64,000 nucleotides of DNA from Brachypterus glaber. Lineage: Eukaryota > Arthropoda > Insecta > Coleoptera > Kateretidae. The notes beneath the pieces are model-generated. The model was not told where the DNA came from. It worked only from the letters and a program-made list of their open reading frames with translations, and did no database searches. The translations under genes were made by a program, and so were the position numbers. Shown here piece by piece: positions 25,360-38,170 of the stretch (position 1 is its first letter; each line of letters begins with the position of its first letter). The stretch lies in assembly GCA_958510825.1 (NCBI GenBank), contig OY294051.1, positions 33,852,393 through 33,916,392 on the forward strand. Direction: 5' to 3'.

Positions 25360-26773
25360 CCTGTTACTTCAGTTTGGTTAGTACTTGATTTAAAGCACTT
25401 TTTAAAATTTTAACTACTCAGTATGAATGTCTACTTGCCATATGTCATTTAAGTTTCTCTAACAATACAAGAAATTTATTATTATTATTATTACAAGCAC
25501 TTTTACGTAATTCAAGTTTTACCTGTAGGTCTAAGTAAATTACGTATTCAACATCAATCGAGTAAAATATTTAATTTAAGTATAGTTGGTGTCATATTTG
25601 TAGTAGAATGTTTACATTTAAAACAGATTAATGTGAGACAGAGACGTAATTAAAATTTATTATATTAAATACGTATTTATCTTATATAGCTCGATGAACA
25701 GAACACAAATAAAACAAATTAAAGCCGGTCCAGTAAATATTTATTGCTGAATATTCCTTGTGGGTGTGGCTAAATCTTTTGTGAAAAATGATTGAACAGG
25801 TTCGAACGTTAACTGGCTAGAATCAGTCCACGTAGACTGGATAAAAATACATTATTTAAATGAGTCTAAAATTATGCAATATCCCGATGAGACGAACAGT
25901 TTGACAAGTGCCAGATAAAAATAATAGCTGTTAAAAAAAATCTCTTATATCTCTGACAGCGACTATACTTAGCATGCTTGGGGACCAACAAACGTTTAAG
26001 CCACTTGATCTAAATATTACGTAGGTGATTTTAGTAACCACTTCTCTGTGTGTAATGTTAGTTATCCCTATCAATAATTAATAATTACTGATAATTACTA
26101 ATTATCATTAGTATACTCTGATTAGTTTTATGTTCATAATATTTAGAAAACAGATTTCCTGTAAAGTTAGCTACAAAATAAATATTTACGGCAAAAGGAA
26201 GAAACATTTGGTAGTCAAAACTAGCGTTAAAATAGATTAAACTCGATACGTAAAATCCCTTACGTTTTTAATGTTATTATTTCTACACTACATTAATTAC
26301 CTCAAAAATGTTTTCCTTCATTAAAAATAGTAGCTAAATATCGTCCCAACTAGCATTTTTGGTTGCCTCTACGTGATTATTACCATAATTGAAACAAATT
26401 AGGTAGCTGCGACTAGTTACCGGAACGCTATAGTTACGTAGTAATTACCTAAATACTACCAAAATGGGGAAAATATAAGGGTAACAATTACGATCTACCT
26501 ACTTGTTTGTAACTTAGTTCGGAACAATCTCGTTACAAAACAGTTACTACGTAGCCACGTAATTGTGTGGTAGTTATTGGTTATTGATACATGTGCATAG
26601 AAATTTGTCGAAATAGTTTAGCTTTTTTTTGGAAGGTGCGTTATAATTATTAACTTATTATACATATCATCCATATCGGTTTGGAAGTAAAAGAATCTTC
26701 TGGTATGAAAATAGTGTGATTTTATTTTTCGGCAAAGTGTTTTTCTACTAAATCAAGGCTTTTCTGTACACTC
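25360..26773. other. No gene; ATT run and GTTAC/GTAAC-rich patch
   Basis: An ATT microsatellite lies near 25480. Between 26340 and 26590 the words GTTACGTAGTAATTACC, GTTACTACGTAG and ACGTAATTG recur, suggesting an old inverted-repeat element whose ends I could not define. Confidence 0.45.
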
Positions 26774-27500
26774 TAAATTTGTCCGTCAATCTTTTAGTAA
26801 TATTAACTGTAATAATAAAAGCAAATTCACCATATCAGAACGTGAGTTTACAATATTTATTAAAATTAACCTCAATATTATTCGGTTTAGTAAAATCTCA
26901 GCTCTTTTCCTGCCGCACCTTAAATTTGTCCGTCAATCTTTCAGTAGTATTAACTGTAATAATAAAAGCAAATTCACCATATCAGAATGTGATTTTACAA
27001 TATTTATTAAATTAACCTCAATATTACTCGGTTTAGTAAAATCTCAGCTCTTTTCCTGCCGCACCTTAAATTTGTCCGTCAATCTTTCAGTAGTATTAAC
27101 AGTAATAATTTAAGCAAATTCACCATGTCAGAATGTGATTTTACAATATTTATTAAATTAACCTCAATATTAGTCGGTTTAGTAAAATCTCAGCTCTTTT
27201 CCTGCCGCACCTTAAATTTGTCCGTCAATCTTTCAGTAATATTAACTGTAATAATAAAAGCAAATTCACCATATCAGAACGTGAATTTACAATATTTATT
27301 AAAATTAACCTCAATATTATTCGGTTTAGTAAAATCTCAGCTCTTTTCCTGCCGCACCTTAAATTTATCCGTCAATCTTTCAGTAGTATTAACAGTAATA
27401 ATTAAAGCAAATTCACCATGTCAGAATGTGATTTTACAATATTTATTAAATTAACCTCAATATTACTCGGTTTAGTAAAATCTCAGCTCTTTTCCTGTCG
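26774..27500. repeat. Tandem array, five units of 146-147 bp
   Basis: The word CCGTCAATCTTT recurs at spacings of 147, 146, 146 and 147 bases (starts near 26781, 26928, 27074, 27220 and 27367). Units fall into types by shared variants: 1 and 4 (CAGAACGTGA), 2 (CAGAATGTGA with CATATCAG), 3 and 5 (CATGTCAG), giving an A-B-C-A-C order. The unit length is nucleosome-sized. Because 147 is a multiple of three, frames stay open across units, but nothing suggests translation. Confidence 0.9.
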
Positions 27501-29097
27501 GTACAATAATTTTGCATTAAAATTCATGCATGTGGTCCAAAAAGCCGGATCTTTTACAGATAGTCCCGAAAATTACAAGAGCCCGTAATACTGCACTGAT
27601 AAAACAGTTTATTTCTGTGTACAAAATATTTGGTTAGATATGGCCAATTGAATTATTTGGTTGTGAAAAATAAATTTTATTTCTGTCAAATAAACTATTT
27701 TGTTCCCATTAATAAATGATTTTGAGATTAAAATATTTATTTGCATGAACTAAATATTTATTTGATCTAAATAAAATTTGTTAATCGCAACCAAATAATT
27801 TAATTGGCCATATCCAAATAAATCAAAATTATCTTTTTTATCAGTGTGCTTGAAATACTCATTAAATTCGCTGCTTAAATTACTGTGATATCACAGGTAA
27901 AAATTCACATTTTTACAAAAAACAGTGAATTTACAGTACTGATTTAAATTTACAACTTTCTTTGCTGGCAACATATGACCTACTTTATTTGCTGGGAAAT
28001 TACCATATTTTCATTTACAGTGGGGTAAAATAATTTTGCATTAAAATTCATGCATGTGGTCCAAAAAGCCGGCACTTTTACAGATAGTCCCAAAAATTAC
28101 AAGAGCCCGTAATACTGCTTGAAATACTCATTAAATTCGCTGCTTAAATTACTGTGAAATCACAGGTAAAAACTCACATTTTTACAGAAAACAGTGAATT
28201 TACAGTACTGATATAAATTTACAACTTTCTTTGCTGGTAACATATGACCTACTTTATTTGCTGGGAAATTACCATATTTTCATTTACAGTGGGGTAAAAT
28301 AATTTTGCATTAAAATTCATGCATGTGGTCCAAAAAGCCGGCACTTTTACAGATAGTCCCGAAAATTACAAGAGCCCGTAATACTGCTTGAAATACTCAT
28401 TAAATTCGCTGCTTAAATTACTGTGAAATCACAGGTAAAAACTCACATTTTTACAGAAAACAGTGAATTTACAGTACTGATATAAATTTACAACTTTCTT
28501 TGCTGGTAACATATGACCTACTTTATTTGCTGGGAAATTACCATATTTTCATTTACAGTGGGGTAAAATAATTTTGCATTAAAATTCATGCATGTGGTCC
28601 AAAAAGCCGGCACTTTTACAGATAGTCCCGAAAATTACAAGAGCCCGTAATACTGCTTGAAATACTCATTAAATTCGCTGCTTAAATTACTGTGAAATCA
28701 CAGGTAAAAACTCACATTTTTACAGAAAACAGTGAATTTACAGTACTGATATAAATTTACAACTTTCTTTGCTGGTAACATATGACCTACTTTATTTGCT
28801 GGGAAATTACCATATTTTCATTTACAGTGGGGTAAAATAATTTTGCATTAAAATTCATGCATGTGGTCCAAAAAGCCGGCACTTTTACAGATAGTCCCGA
28901 AAATTACAAGAGCCCGTAATACTGCTTGAAATACTCATTAAATTCGCTGCTTAAATTACTGTGAAATCACAGGTAAAAACTCACATTTTTACAGAAAACA
29001 GTGAATTTACAGTACTGATTTAAATTTACCACTTTCTTTGCTGGTAACATATGACCTACTTTATTTGCTGGGAAATTACCATATTTTCATTTACAGT
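27501..29097. repeat. Tandem array, five units of 269 bp, first one split by a MITE
   Basis: The word TTTGCATTAAAATTCATGCA recurs at about 27511, 28035, 28304, 28573 and 28842. The last four are exactly 269 bases apart; the first gap is longer because of a 253-base insertion plus its 2-base duplication. Units 3-5 are almost identical, pointing to recent amplification. Units are rich in TTACAGT and ACTGTRA words. The array abuts the 147-bp array at about 27500. Confidence 0.92.
27594..27846. mobile_element. CACTG-type MITE inserted in the 269-bp array
   Basis: A 253-base element starting CACTGATAAAA and ending TTTTATCAGTG, flanked by TG on both sides. Sister array units carry the empty site (GTAATACTGCTTGAAA), so the insertion and the 2-base target duplication can be read directly. 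No coding capacity. The interior is rich in CAAATAA and TTATTTG words and resembles the copies at 24444 and 24830. Confidence 0.9.
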
Positions 29098-29529
29098 GTA
29101 TATAGGAAAAAGCAAAAATCTGTACGACTGTTCAATCTCCACTCGTCCATAAAAATGTTTCTCTTAATGATAATTACTAGGCTGATTGGTATGATGTTAA
29201 TAAATCTTAGAGTAACTATCATAAGCTTAAAGATTTTACAGACTTATATGGCATTTTAACTGCTTTGAGCTAATGGATTTAAATGCACGTTTAGCACGTG
29301 GCTCATTATGTAATAATACTGTTACAGTTACTGACTAACCAACCGAGTCGACCGAACGAAATTATTTTACCCACTGATATTCACAATTCGAGTTTAAAAA
29401 ATTGTTGTTTTTCAATTAGCAGTGAAGTAATGATACATCTTTATGGTTAGTAGTGTTAACAATATACACGGCACAACACATAAAACTTAATTTTTTCAAC
29501 AGGAAAGTTTATATTTAAGCCAGCGAAGT

Positions 29530-29745
29530 TTTCAATGGAGGCGCCTTCGCCTTTTTTCTAAACTATTTTTTACAATTTTTTGTCCCCACCTTGAAAAAAA
29601 GTTGGGGTTTTAGACTTTATCATCAGCAGACCCAAGTTTTTGATTTGCTTGCCAAATTTCAGATTTTTAGCTATTTGGGAAGTATGAAAAAAAAATCTGA
29701 AATAACAGACAGAAAGACAGACAGATTGACCGACATACACCTCAT
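29530..29745 (+). repeat. Dispersed repeat R4, copy 1
   Basis: Shared with 61005-61185: GGCGCCTTCGCC against GGCGGCTTCGCC, then ACTTTATCATCAGCAGAC against ACTTTTCTTGTCAGCAGAC, then AAATTTCAGATTTTTAGCT against AAGTTTCAAATATCCAGCT. This copy continues into a GACAGACAGA-type run. Confidence 0.65.
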
Positions 29746-30911
29746 CGATTTTATTACATAAAATTATCATATGATGCGTATAAATTAAAATTTGAAAATT
29801 AAAATAATTTGACATAAGGTTTTTTCAAAGAGATTAGTATATATTTTACAGCGCTACTTAATCTACCTATCTAGATTCCAGTAGTAGTACTAGGTATTAC
29901 CTGTACTACTACTACTACCTTATAAGGTACTACTGATCCTATAATATTTTTAACTTAAAAGTATGGTCATCAAGCAAGAGAGTAAATTAAAAATCGCACA
30001 GTAAATATTTTCAAAACAGATTCGAATATTGGATGTGCGAATATACTGCGTAGTTTATTTTATAAAACATAACTATATTCTATACACAAACATATACTAT
30101 TCAAACCTGTTGTAAAAATATTTAGTGTGCGATTTTTAATTTAATTTCTTGCTTGATGGAACAGACCATAGTAAGAGTTTTGACAGCCATGTGTAGATAG
30201 TAGATACTTTGTCATTTTCTATCTGCCATATTATTTCTGAGGTTATATTATTATTATTATTATTATTATTGGTACTGTCTGTGTAGAAAATACTGGTGCT
30301 ATCGGCGAAATGTATATTATTATGATTAACAATTTTTGGTTAACTAAGGAGAACTAAGGAGAACCAGATCTGAGGCTAAATTTAGTACATTTACGGTCTT
30401 ATCTGAACCATTTTCTTCAATTACATATCTAATCCAATAAAATAAAGTTAAATGTATTCTAGGAATGTGTGTATTTGTTTATTTGCAAAAAGCGCCAATT
30501 CTATTGTTACATTTCCTTACTATTTGCATTGAATTTAAGCGATGATGATGATTTTTCAGCCATTGTTGATGACGCCTACGCAGATTAACTTGTATAGAAA
30601 TATAATTAAAGTGAAAATACGACTTGTGCTCATATGTGTATCTGCGATACCTAAATTAAGATTAGAGTTTATTGTTAGGTTTGATTTTCTTTGTATTGAG
30701 AGTCCCGGATAAAGATAAAACAAAAGTCTATAATCAAATAATTACAGGGACCTGTTTAAAACCCTAAAATGTATTTATGTTTGGACCCTCCTTTTCCCTC
30801 ATACAACTTTATCATACTATAGTGAACAAGTAAGAACCTATATTGGGTGTTACAAGAAAGCAGGTAAAGACCGCTCTCGATGAGTAGGCTTATACCAAGC
30901 TAAAGGAGCAA
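29746..30911. other. No gene; GTA/TAC triplet cluster and ATT microsatellite
   Basis: A dense TAGTAGTAC and TACTACTACTACC cluster lies at 29880-29935, isolated but like the words of the 37-49 kb block. An ATT run lies at about 30248-30270. Otherwise featureless. Confidence 0.5.
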
Positions 30912-31376
30912 TGGAGGGCGGTCGACGGTTGCCGGCAGTCTAAGGACTTCTTGGCTGGCCCAAGTAAATTAAAAACTGACTGGTTGTTGAAAAAAGGAAA
31001 AACTACACTCAAACAACTTATAGGGGCCTCACGGGCCACTGCAAGCTAAGGAAGCACCTGGCAACAATGCGGATTCTAGAGAGTCCGCTATGCCTAAAGT
31101 TCGGAGAGGATGAAACATACTCTCATTACTTAGCCGAGTGTGTCAGATACGACAGGATCAGGTTGCAAGTCTTTGAAACTCAAAGACTCAACCAAGAAGA
31201 ACTAAGAGATCTTCCCTGGGCTAATATCCTAACCTTTATTGAAAGGACGGGCATGTTCAAGAAGAACTCAAATTAGTAAATGTCTGGGATTGCCTGGGGT
31301 GACGAAAAGGGCCAAAAATGGCCTAGTGGTCCGACTTTGGCCAACCCAAAAATTTACTACCACTACTACTAAGAAG
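30912..31376 (+). pseudogene. 3' end of an I/Jockey-type non-LTR retrotransposon (RNase H tail fragment)
   Basis: The tail of a LINE polyprotein, decayed. One frame from 30912 reads WRAVDGCRQSKDFLAGPSK... to LKQLIGA. The frame then shifts by about one base near 31030 and resumes as LTGHCKLRKHLATM, continuing from 31067 to the stop at 31274-31276 with SPLCLKFGEDETYSHYLAEC. The GHC-x-L-x-x-HL motif followed by C...ET..H.L.EC is the usual end of RNase H-bearing LINE ORF2 proteins. The second Cys of the usual C-x-x-C pair is replaced (CLKF). A GC-richer 3' UTR follows, ending in an ACT-type triplet run at about 31360-31376. No RT core is visible upstream, so this is a 5'-truncated dead copy. Confidence 0.8.
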
Positions 31377-32618
31377 TCCCTAATTGATATCATACTACCT
31401 ATATATAGATATAATTTTTTGCTGAATCAAACTTTAAAACTTATTTTTAATATTATAATATTATAGCTTTATTTAGAATATAATTTATGTGATTATATCA
31501 GTAATATTTCTATTATAAAACGTTTAAACCAATAAATTACTTAATTTTTACGCAAAAATTCGTTTTAATATTTTTAATGACATTTCTTCAATTCTCGTTG
31601 TGCAATATTATCGATCTTATTTATTATGGAATCCATACCGAGATTATCTTAAAACAATTTATTTATTTATTTATTGGAAATTAAAAGCATTCCACATAGT
31701 TTCAATACGCTTTTTCTGAACAATATACATTTATAAATAACTGATTAATCACAAAAATATTTGTAATAATTAGTTCAATATTTGCAATATTTATTGGGTG
31801 GAGTTTTCATCTTACAAAGAAGACAAAGAAAAATGTAATATTTAGAAAAATGGAAAATCAATAAAAATTATTTATGTTAAAGTTTTAATAACAGTGGTCC
31901 TATCACAGATCCTTGTGGCACTCCAAACAAATCGCTTTAAATCATTCTTATTATGAGTAGATCACACCTCTCGATTACAAAAATAATTGCATTTGTTCAA
32001 ACAACAATTTAAAAAAAAAAACTTTTAATAGGTTATAACCTTTTTTTAAATTCTTTGGGGATTTGGGATTTGGGAAAATATTTTAATATTGCTATTCCAA
32101 CTCATAATTATTGTTCAACAACACAGAACCACAAAAAAAAACGTCAGTTACTTAACTAGACTATATTTTTCTTACGTATTTTTGTGCGCTGAAAATTAGT
32201 TTGAGAGTAAAAAAGGTCGCTGAAGCCCAATTTTTTTTACAAAACTACAAAAAAGAATATTGGACGAGCTAGGTCAAAGTTTTTAAGGTGCTCTAGCACC
32301 TAAACTATTGATTTTTGGAAGTTATGCCCTTTGAATTTTTTTATTAGAGTATCTAGAACTAATATATGCAAAATTTAGCTAAATCTGGTCGAAAAAATAA
32401 CTTTTCATAAAAATGGAGCGTTCTTGGGGAGCTAGTGGGCTTTAAAATAAACCAGTATCGGATGTAGTATTTAAATCATTTCATAAATAATTTCTTTTAA
32501 AATCTCGACATACGTCAAAGGTACTTTTTAAAGACTGTTTTTACCCACTGTCCTCAAAATTATTGTGAATGAAAATAGCTTAATTTGAATGTACTTTTTA
32601 AAATACATATACAGAGTT
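31377..32618. other. No gene besides the RT fragment at 31882
   Basis: AT-rich with closed frames. A small palindrome AGGTGCTCTAGCACCT lies near 32290. Confidence 0.45.
31882..31936 (-). pseudogene. Decayed LINE RT motif fragment (GVPQGS)
   Basis: Read on the minus strand this encodes SDLFGVPQGSVIGPLLLKL, close to the conserved GVPQGSVLGPLLF block of LINE reverse transcriptases. Flanking sequence is closed in all frames, so only a fragment remains. Confidence 0.6.
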
Positions 32619-33325
32619 ATCAATAACTGTCATGCCAAATTTTAAGAGGTGATTATGCATCCAAAAATATCAAAAAAATTCCTATAAAGGTTGGTCCGCA
32701 AATAAGCCCTAAGGAAGCTACGGCCCTTTAAAATTGTAATAAAAATAAGGTATTTAATTAATAACTCTGTTACCCTTAAGCTAGAGCGACGAGCTTTTGC
32801 ATGTATACTAGTGTTAATAAGGGCAATAAGTTTACGTTAATTTATTTTTTTGAATTTATCACTAGACTGAAAAATGTATTAGGCTTAACAAATTTTTGCC
32901 CAAAACTTTTTTATGTGTACTTTTTTTTTGATTTTTTGTAAAAAATATGGATTCCTTAAGTAAAAATGCATAAAAAAATGTCATATAGTGTAATACTGTA
33001 GGAGTAACCGTTTTCAAAAAAAAAATGCAATTAAAAGGAAGTAACATTTTGTGCTACCAAAAACGTTACTTTTTAAAAGGCTATTACTGATTAATTATTA
33101 AATTTAGCTGTTTTGGTGAAGAATACTTTTTGCTCACTTTTAAATGAAGAATCACCCTGCAGTATTAAAATTTTATTGTTGCTTTTTTTTGTTCCCCATT
33201 CAATATGTTATCTCGAAGTGCCGTAGCTCCCTTAGGGCTCATTACCGGACCAACCTTTATAGAAACTTTTTTCATACTTTTGGATATAAAATCGCTTCTT
33301 AAATTTTGGCATGGCAGTTACTGAT
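32619..33325. mobile_element. Foldback-type element F1, copy 2
   Basis: About 707 bases aligned along its whole length to 23276-23972 in the same orientation, including GAGCGACGAGCTTTTGCA and the AATAAGCCCTAAGG inner arms. Terminal arms ATCAATAACTGTCATGCC and GGCATGGCAGTTACTGAT. Non-coding. Confidence 0.88.
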
Positions 33326-34717
33326 ACACTGTATAAAATACAGCCAGGAGAAAATAATAAAATAAAAATACTCTTCGGCTATTTTTAAGTCAATAAAAAG
33401 AGAAGAATTTTTAGAATATTTGAGATACGCAAACTGAAGCTCATGGCTATCACGATTTCAGTTAATAGATAATGAAAGACAATCTTCTATGATAGGAGCG
33501 CCGCACAGTGTGTAATTATCAATAAAAACCTGGAAAATGTAGTAAATAATACTTAATGTAACACTTTACAATCAACATAACAAAGTCTTTATTTTTTATC
33601 ATGTTAGGTTAGTTATGACGTCATAACATTTAGCACCTCACAGCTGATTTTTTCAGGATCGTTTAATAAAAATATTTAAAATCACATGGTAACCTTGTCC
33701 GACAAAAATTTTCTGGCAATACCGTTGTCGGACGCCCTAAAGTTAAGGGCCTCGCTACCGAGAATTTTCTTATGTAAGAAGTTGTTTGACTGGAAATCAA
33801 AAACACATATACAAAGTCTCAACAGTGAGGTATAAAAAAAATCTACTGGTCGTAGGCTCCGGGACTCTCAGAAGATCCGTTTAACATTTTACATTACATT
33901 ATTCCCATCCGTGCAAAATTTTTAACCTACTTTATTTATTGTATGTAGCAGGTGGTTAAAAAACTTTTTGTCTTTGTTTTGTATTGTATTTAGGAGGCAG
34001 TTTTGACAAGATAGAGGAAAAAGTAAAACAAAAATAGGTTGCACTAGAGCAAAGTAAATTAAACAATAAAAGGGTTTTTACTGTAAACCAATTAAAAAAC
34101 AATATTTATATCGTTTGGTTTGGTTTATAATTATTTAACTAAATAAAAAACGTTTTAATGGCTAGGAACACCACTAAAGTGTACTAGTGGCTACCAATGC
34201 ATACTATCCGATGTTTTATTTACTAGGAAATTTGATCGTATAGAACTTGTTTTCGCATTCATTTGTTTTTGTATGGTCACTTGTGATTATATCGTTAGTA
34301 TAAATAATTATGCGGATAGAAAGCGGAGAGGTTAATTTTAATTTTAAAAAATTACACATGAATTAGATCACTTTTGTCTGTGCAAAACTTAATTAATTCT
34401 AAATTAACCGATAATTAATTTACACCGACACGTTAATTGGCAACACTGTACATTCCTAAGGTACAATGATGTTTAATTAAGATTGCAGATCTTGTGAATC
34501 AATCTGTCAAATTATTTTACTTTGATTAATTGAATGATAAAACAACTTCTATTACCAGTATATTCTTTTTATAAGTATTTTCTTCCTAGAATCTTCTTTT
34601 TAGTAATATTTTTTTATAAATTGATTATTATTTAAATAATAAAAAATAATATTTTATAAAAAATCACATTATTAATAATTACCACCTAAGCAACAAAAAA
34701 TCATTTAAGTAAAACTT
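33326..34717. other. No recognisable feature
   Basis: AT-rich. A slightly GC-richer patch at 33690-33860 shows no open frame or known motif. Confidence 0.45.
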
Positions 34718-35233
34718 AAACGGCATCGGTCTCAGTACTGAACCTTGTAGCACTTCAAATACAAATGCAAATCTTTCTGAATTAGTTAAAACCTATTCGT
34801 AAAAAGTAATAAAAATTTTGTACATTAGCATTGCGTAATAAATTATTTTCAAATATTTAAAAAACAGTATTAAACAAATACATATCTAGTAACAAACATC
34901 TTTTGTCATCAGATTTAAATGACATAAGTCTATTATTAATTCTTGTGGAACTCCAAATGCAGTTGGTTTTGAATAAGGACTAATATTTATTAATTTGATA
35001 TACTCTTTTTAGATTGGCCAATTATAATTTCCTGCTGATATAAATACGTGCTTTTAAAAAACCACAAACACCATAAAACCAAATGCTATACCTAATCAAT
35101 TATATTTGATTACGTTATCATACGTGTAATATAACACCTTTAGAAATTTACATGTAAAATAATTAAAAACTAAATCATTTATGTAAGAATTTTTTAACAA
35201 TGGTCTTGAAACTAATCCTTGCGGCTTACCAAT
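34718..35233 (-). pseudogene. Three further decayed GVPQGS-type RT fragments
   Basis: On the minus strand three spaced pieces resemble the same RT block: FEVLQGSVLRPMP (about 34718-34764), AFGVPQELI (about 34930-34968) and IGKPQGLVSRPLL (about 35192-35233). Spacing is roughly 210-260 bases, with AT-rich DNA between. Together with the copy at 31882-31936, this repeats the pattern seen at 18.2-18.5 kb with a different RT slice. Confidence 0.5.
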
Positions 35234-37299
35234 TTATTTACTTCAGATGCTGAAACTATGCTTGTGTACTAAACTAATTCAAATGTTCTTTTATATGTTT
35301 CTATTACACTTTTTTCTGTGTAGATTTTATTCGTGATTGCACTATTCAAATCCAAAGGTTTTATGATTCGATATTAATTTTTTATAGCATTTGGATTTAT
35401 AGACCATAGCAAGTATGTATCTCATAAATGTCCACCTTCATATATGTTATAACAATAATACCATATTGAAATATTTCAGTACTGAAAAAATTCAATATCC
35501 TAAGAAAAAATTAAATATTTGCAATCAGTTATTATACTCTTCTCAGCATGTAGTGAAAGAAAAGTATTATACGATGGTTTTCCAATTTTCAAATTGTCAA
35601 ACATACAAAATATTTATTTTTTACCGAATTCTGAACAACTTTCGTTTTGTCACAAATTTTTGTTTTACAAAAAAAAACTTAATAGAAATTATAGAGCCTT
35701 AAAATTTTCAAAAATCTTTAAAAAAAATATAAGGTAAGGTCTGATAAAAACCAAATTTTTAGGAAACTTTACGTTGACATAGAAATATTCATAACAATTT
35801 TCAAATAGAAAATCATTCATAAACAAAAAGTTTATGGGAGCACCACTATTTAATAGTGTATATAAAGTAAAGTGCGTGGAGAGTCTCAAAATCGTATACT
35901 CTACATGGTATGGGATAGACAATATTCTGCACAAGCGGAAAGTTTGTCATACGAGCCGGCAGGCGAATATGTCAGTCGAGCGAGCCCGGAAAGAATATTC
36001 CATACGTGTTATAGACTTTGATTGCAAATATGAAACACTGAATGGCTTTAAACTACGGACAAGGTTAAAGACAATGTTCCTTGTCACTAGACATTGTAAA
36101 AACAGCAAAACCCATATTTTTAAATCAAGCAATTCATATTGTTTAATAATTTTATAAAAAAGTACTTAAAAAACATTTTTATTGAATTTTACCATCTACA
36201 AATTATAACGCAAACATTGAAGGTTATGACAGATTTTTGTGATAGATATCATGATTTAAATGGATTTTTTTGAAAAAATTTTTTATTTTTTTTTTATTTT
36301 GTCACAGTTTTATTTACTTTTGCAGACAAGAGATGGCATCACATGTGATCATTCTAAACTTGATATTGTATAGCCATACCGTATCTACAACTAGAATGGA
36401 TTCATTATATGTTAGAATAGTGTGTCTTTGCCTACTTTCTATACCAGTAGTCGAAAAAATCATATTTTGGAAGGAATATGGAGAGAAAACGCATAAACTC
36501 AATCAGTTGTAAAGAGTATACTATGGAATACCATGCATTCAAATTTAATATCTTTGCTGCAGATTAATAACATCTGGTTGATCGAATAATTGTGTATAAT
36601 AGCCAGACCCCGGAATAAATAGGACATTGGTAGTATATAACAGCATATCTTTCCCATATTCATGTAAAATTAAATAAAGGGTACCGAAGAATAACAAGGT
36701 ATCTCAGTTAAAATCCAACTTTATGTTGAGGTTTCTCTAGAAAGATTACTAAATCTCCGCTAGAAAATTGGTCATATGGGCAAGAATTTCAATATTAGTG
36801 AGATTGTACCCTTTTAAAAATATACGCCATATTGGAAAAATGTGCTATATTAGCTTTTTACCAACAACGTTCTATGGGATAGCTAAAACCAAATTGACTA
36901 AAATAAATAATTTTTTTAGTTGAATATTTTTTAAATAAGAGCATTTCTAAAATCTGACATAAAACATTAACATAAAATCCAAACCAAAAACAACATTAAT
37001 TAACCTAATTCCAAATTTAAAAAATGTTTTTTTAGGAACCATATTTCAACAAGCTTGATGCCACTATTTAAGCCTATATCGCGTTTCCAAAAGTGAACAC
37101 AAAGCCATATAGGGTTTTTTATTTTTGGAATTCAGTATAAAGTTTCTTCCCGTGGATCTTTAAATACTACTACTACTAGAACAAGATCGTCAGTTATACC
37201 AACTTTGATTTATAAAAAAAAGTTTTTATTTCTAATGACTCTAACAAGTTTAGTTCTCAACCTTGTGTAACAGCTAAGTAGAGAAGTCGTTGAGAAAAT
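35234..37299. other. Unassigned; GC-richer islet at about 35830-36070
   Basis: Overlapping frames of up to 107 codons occur on both strands in 35834-36157 and 36270-36512. None resembles a known domain and neither strand is clearly favoured. An AG after TTTACTTTTGC at about 36325 looks like a splice acceptor, but no convincing exon follows. Confidence 0.35.
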
Positions 37300-38170
37300 A
37301 AGAAGAACTAGGAATGTCCCGTACATGTTCTTTTTTCGTACAACTTTGAGTTTAATTCTGCTAATTATGTGCTCCTTATTTGTGTACTTAAGTCTAAACA
37401 ACGCCTTGTATTTAGGATACAATAAAGTCTAGTGACTTTTTAGGGTTTTTAGGGTTTAGAGAACTTTTCTATACAGTAAATACTTCTTACCAAAATGTAG
37501 GATGTGTGTACTTTTTTATCATATATTTTTATGTTTTTTAGCTTAAGTATAAGTTTTTTTTATGAAACCTAATATTATTATTAATTAATTAACCCTTTCA
37601 TTAATTAATTTTAAAGTTTAATTCAACATCAGAATAATTTTTTTGGATATTATTTTATTGCAATTGCCCTGCATACTCCTCCATTTAAACAAGCCAGGCC
37701 CTTTTGTATCGCATGTACACAGTACTACTAATTATCTGCTCCTTATTTAAACTCGTGCGACAAAAAGTACGACTGTGACTTTGTATGGACGTTCAGGCTG
37801 AGAGTACCCGGTGAGAAGTTTCTCACCTAACAAGTACCACCAACGTATCTTCAATTATGTTAATTTATTGATCACTATAATTAAATATTAAATATTCAAA
37901 ATATGTTTATTTATATATCATCCTATTATTATCATATAATTCTAAGTACTGCGCATAAATTTTTGTATTTCTAGAAAATATTTCGTACTTACAATAAATT
38001 AATTTTATCCAATACATCAATATAAATACCTAAATTACTGTTGTCAATTTACCTAAGGAAATTGACATTTTACTCATTGTTCATCAATTGTCTCACGTCT
38101 TCCTTAGCAACGTGAGGTAATATTTTTACACCACTCCTTTGGAAAAGGTGTTTTTTCACAAAATACTTAC

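Noticed and set aside
25128..25388. Open frames across unknown bases
   Set aside because: Artefact of reading through the 200-base gap.
25795..25815. GGTTCGAA word resembling a tRNA B box
   Set aside because: No A box or cloverleaf arms around it.
27125..27454. 109-codon frame across the 147-bp array
   Set aside because: The repeat length is divisible by three, so frames stay open by arithmetic; no start context or family match.
35834..36512. Overlapping frames in a GC-richer islet
   Set aside because: Both strands are open, no recognisable domain; kept only as an unassigned stretch.
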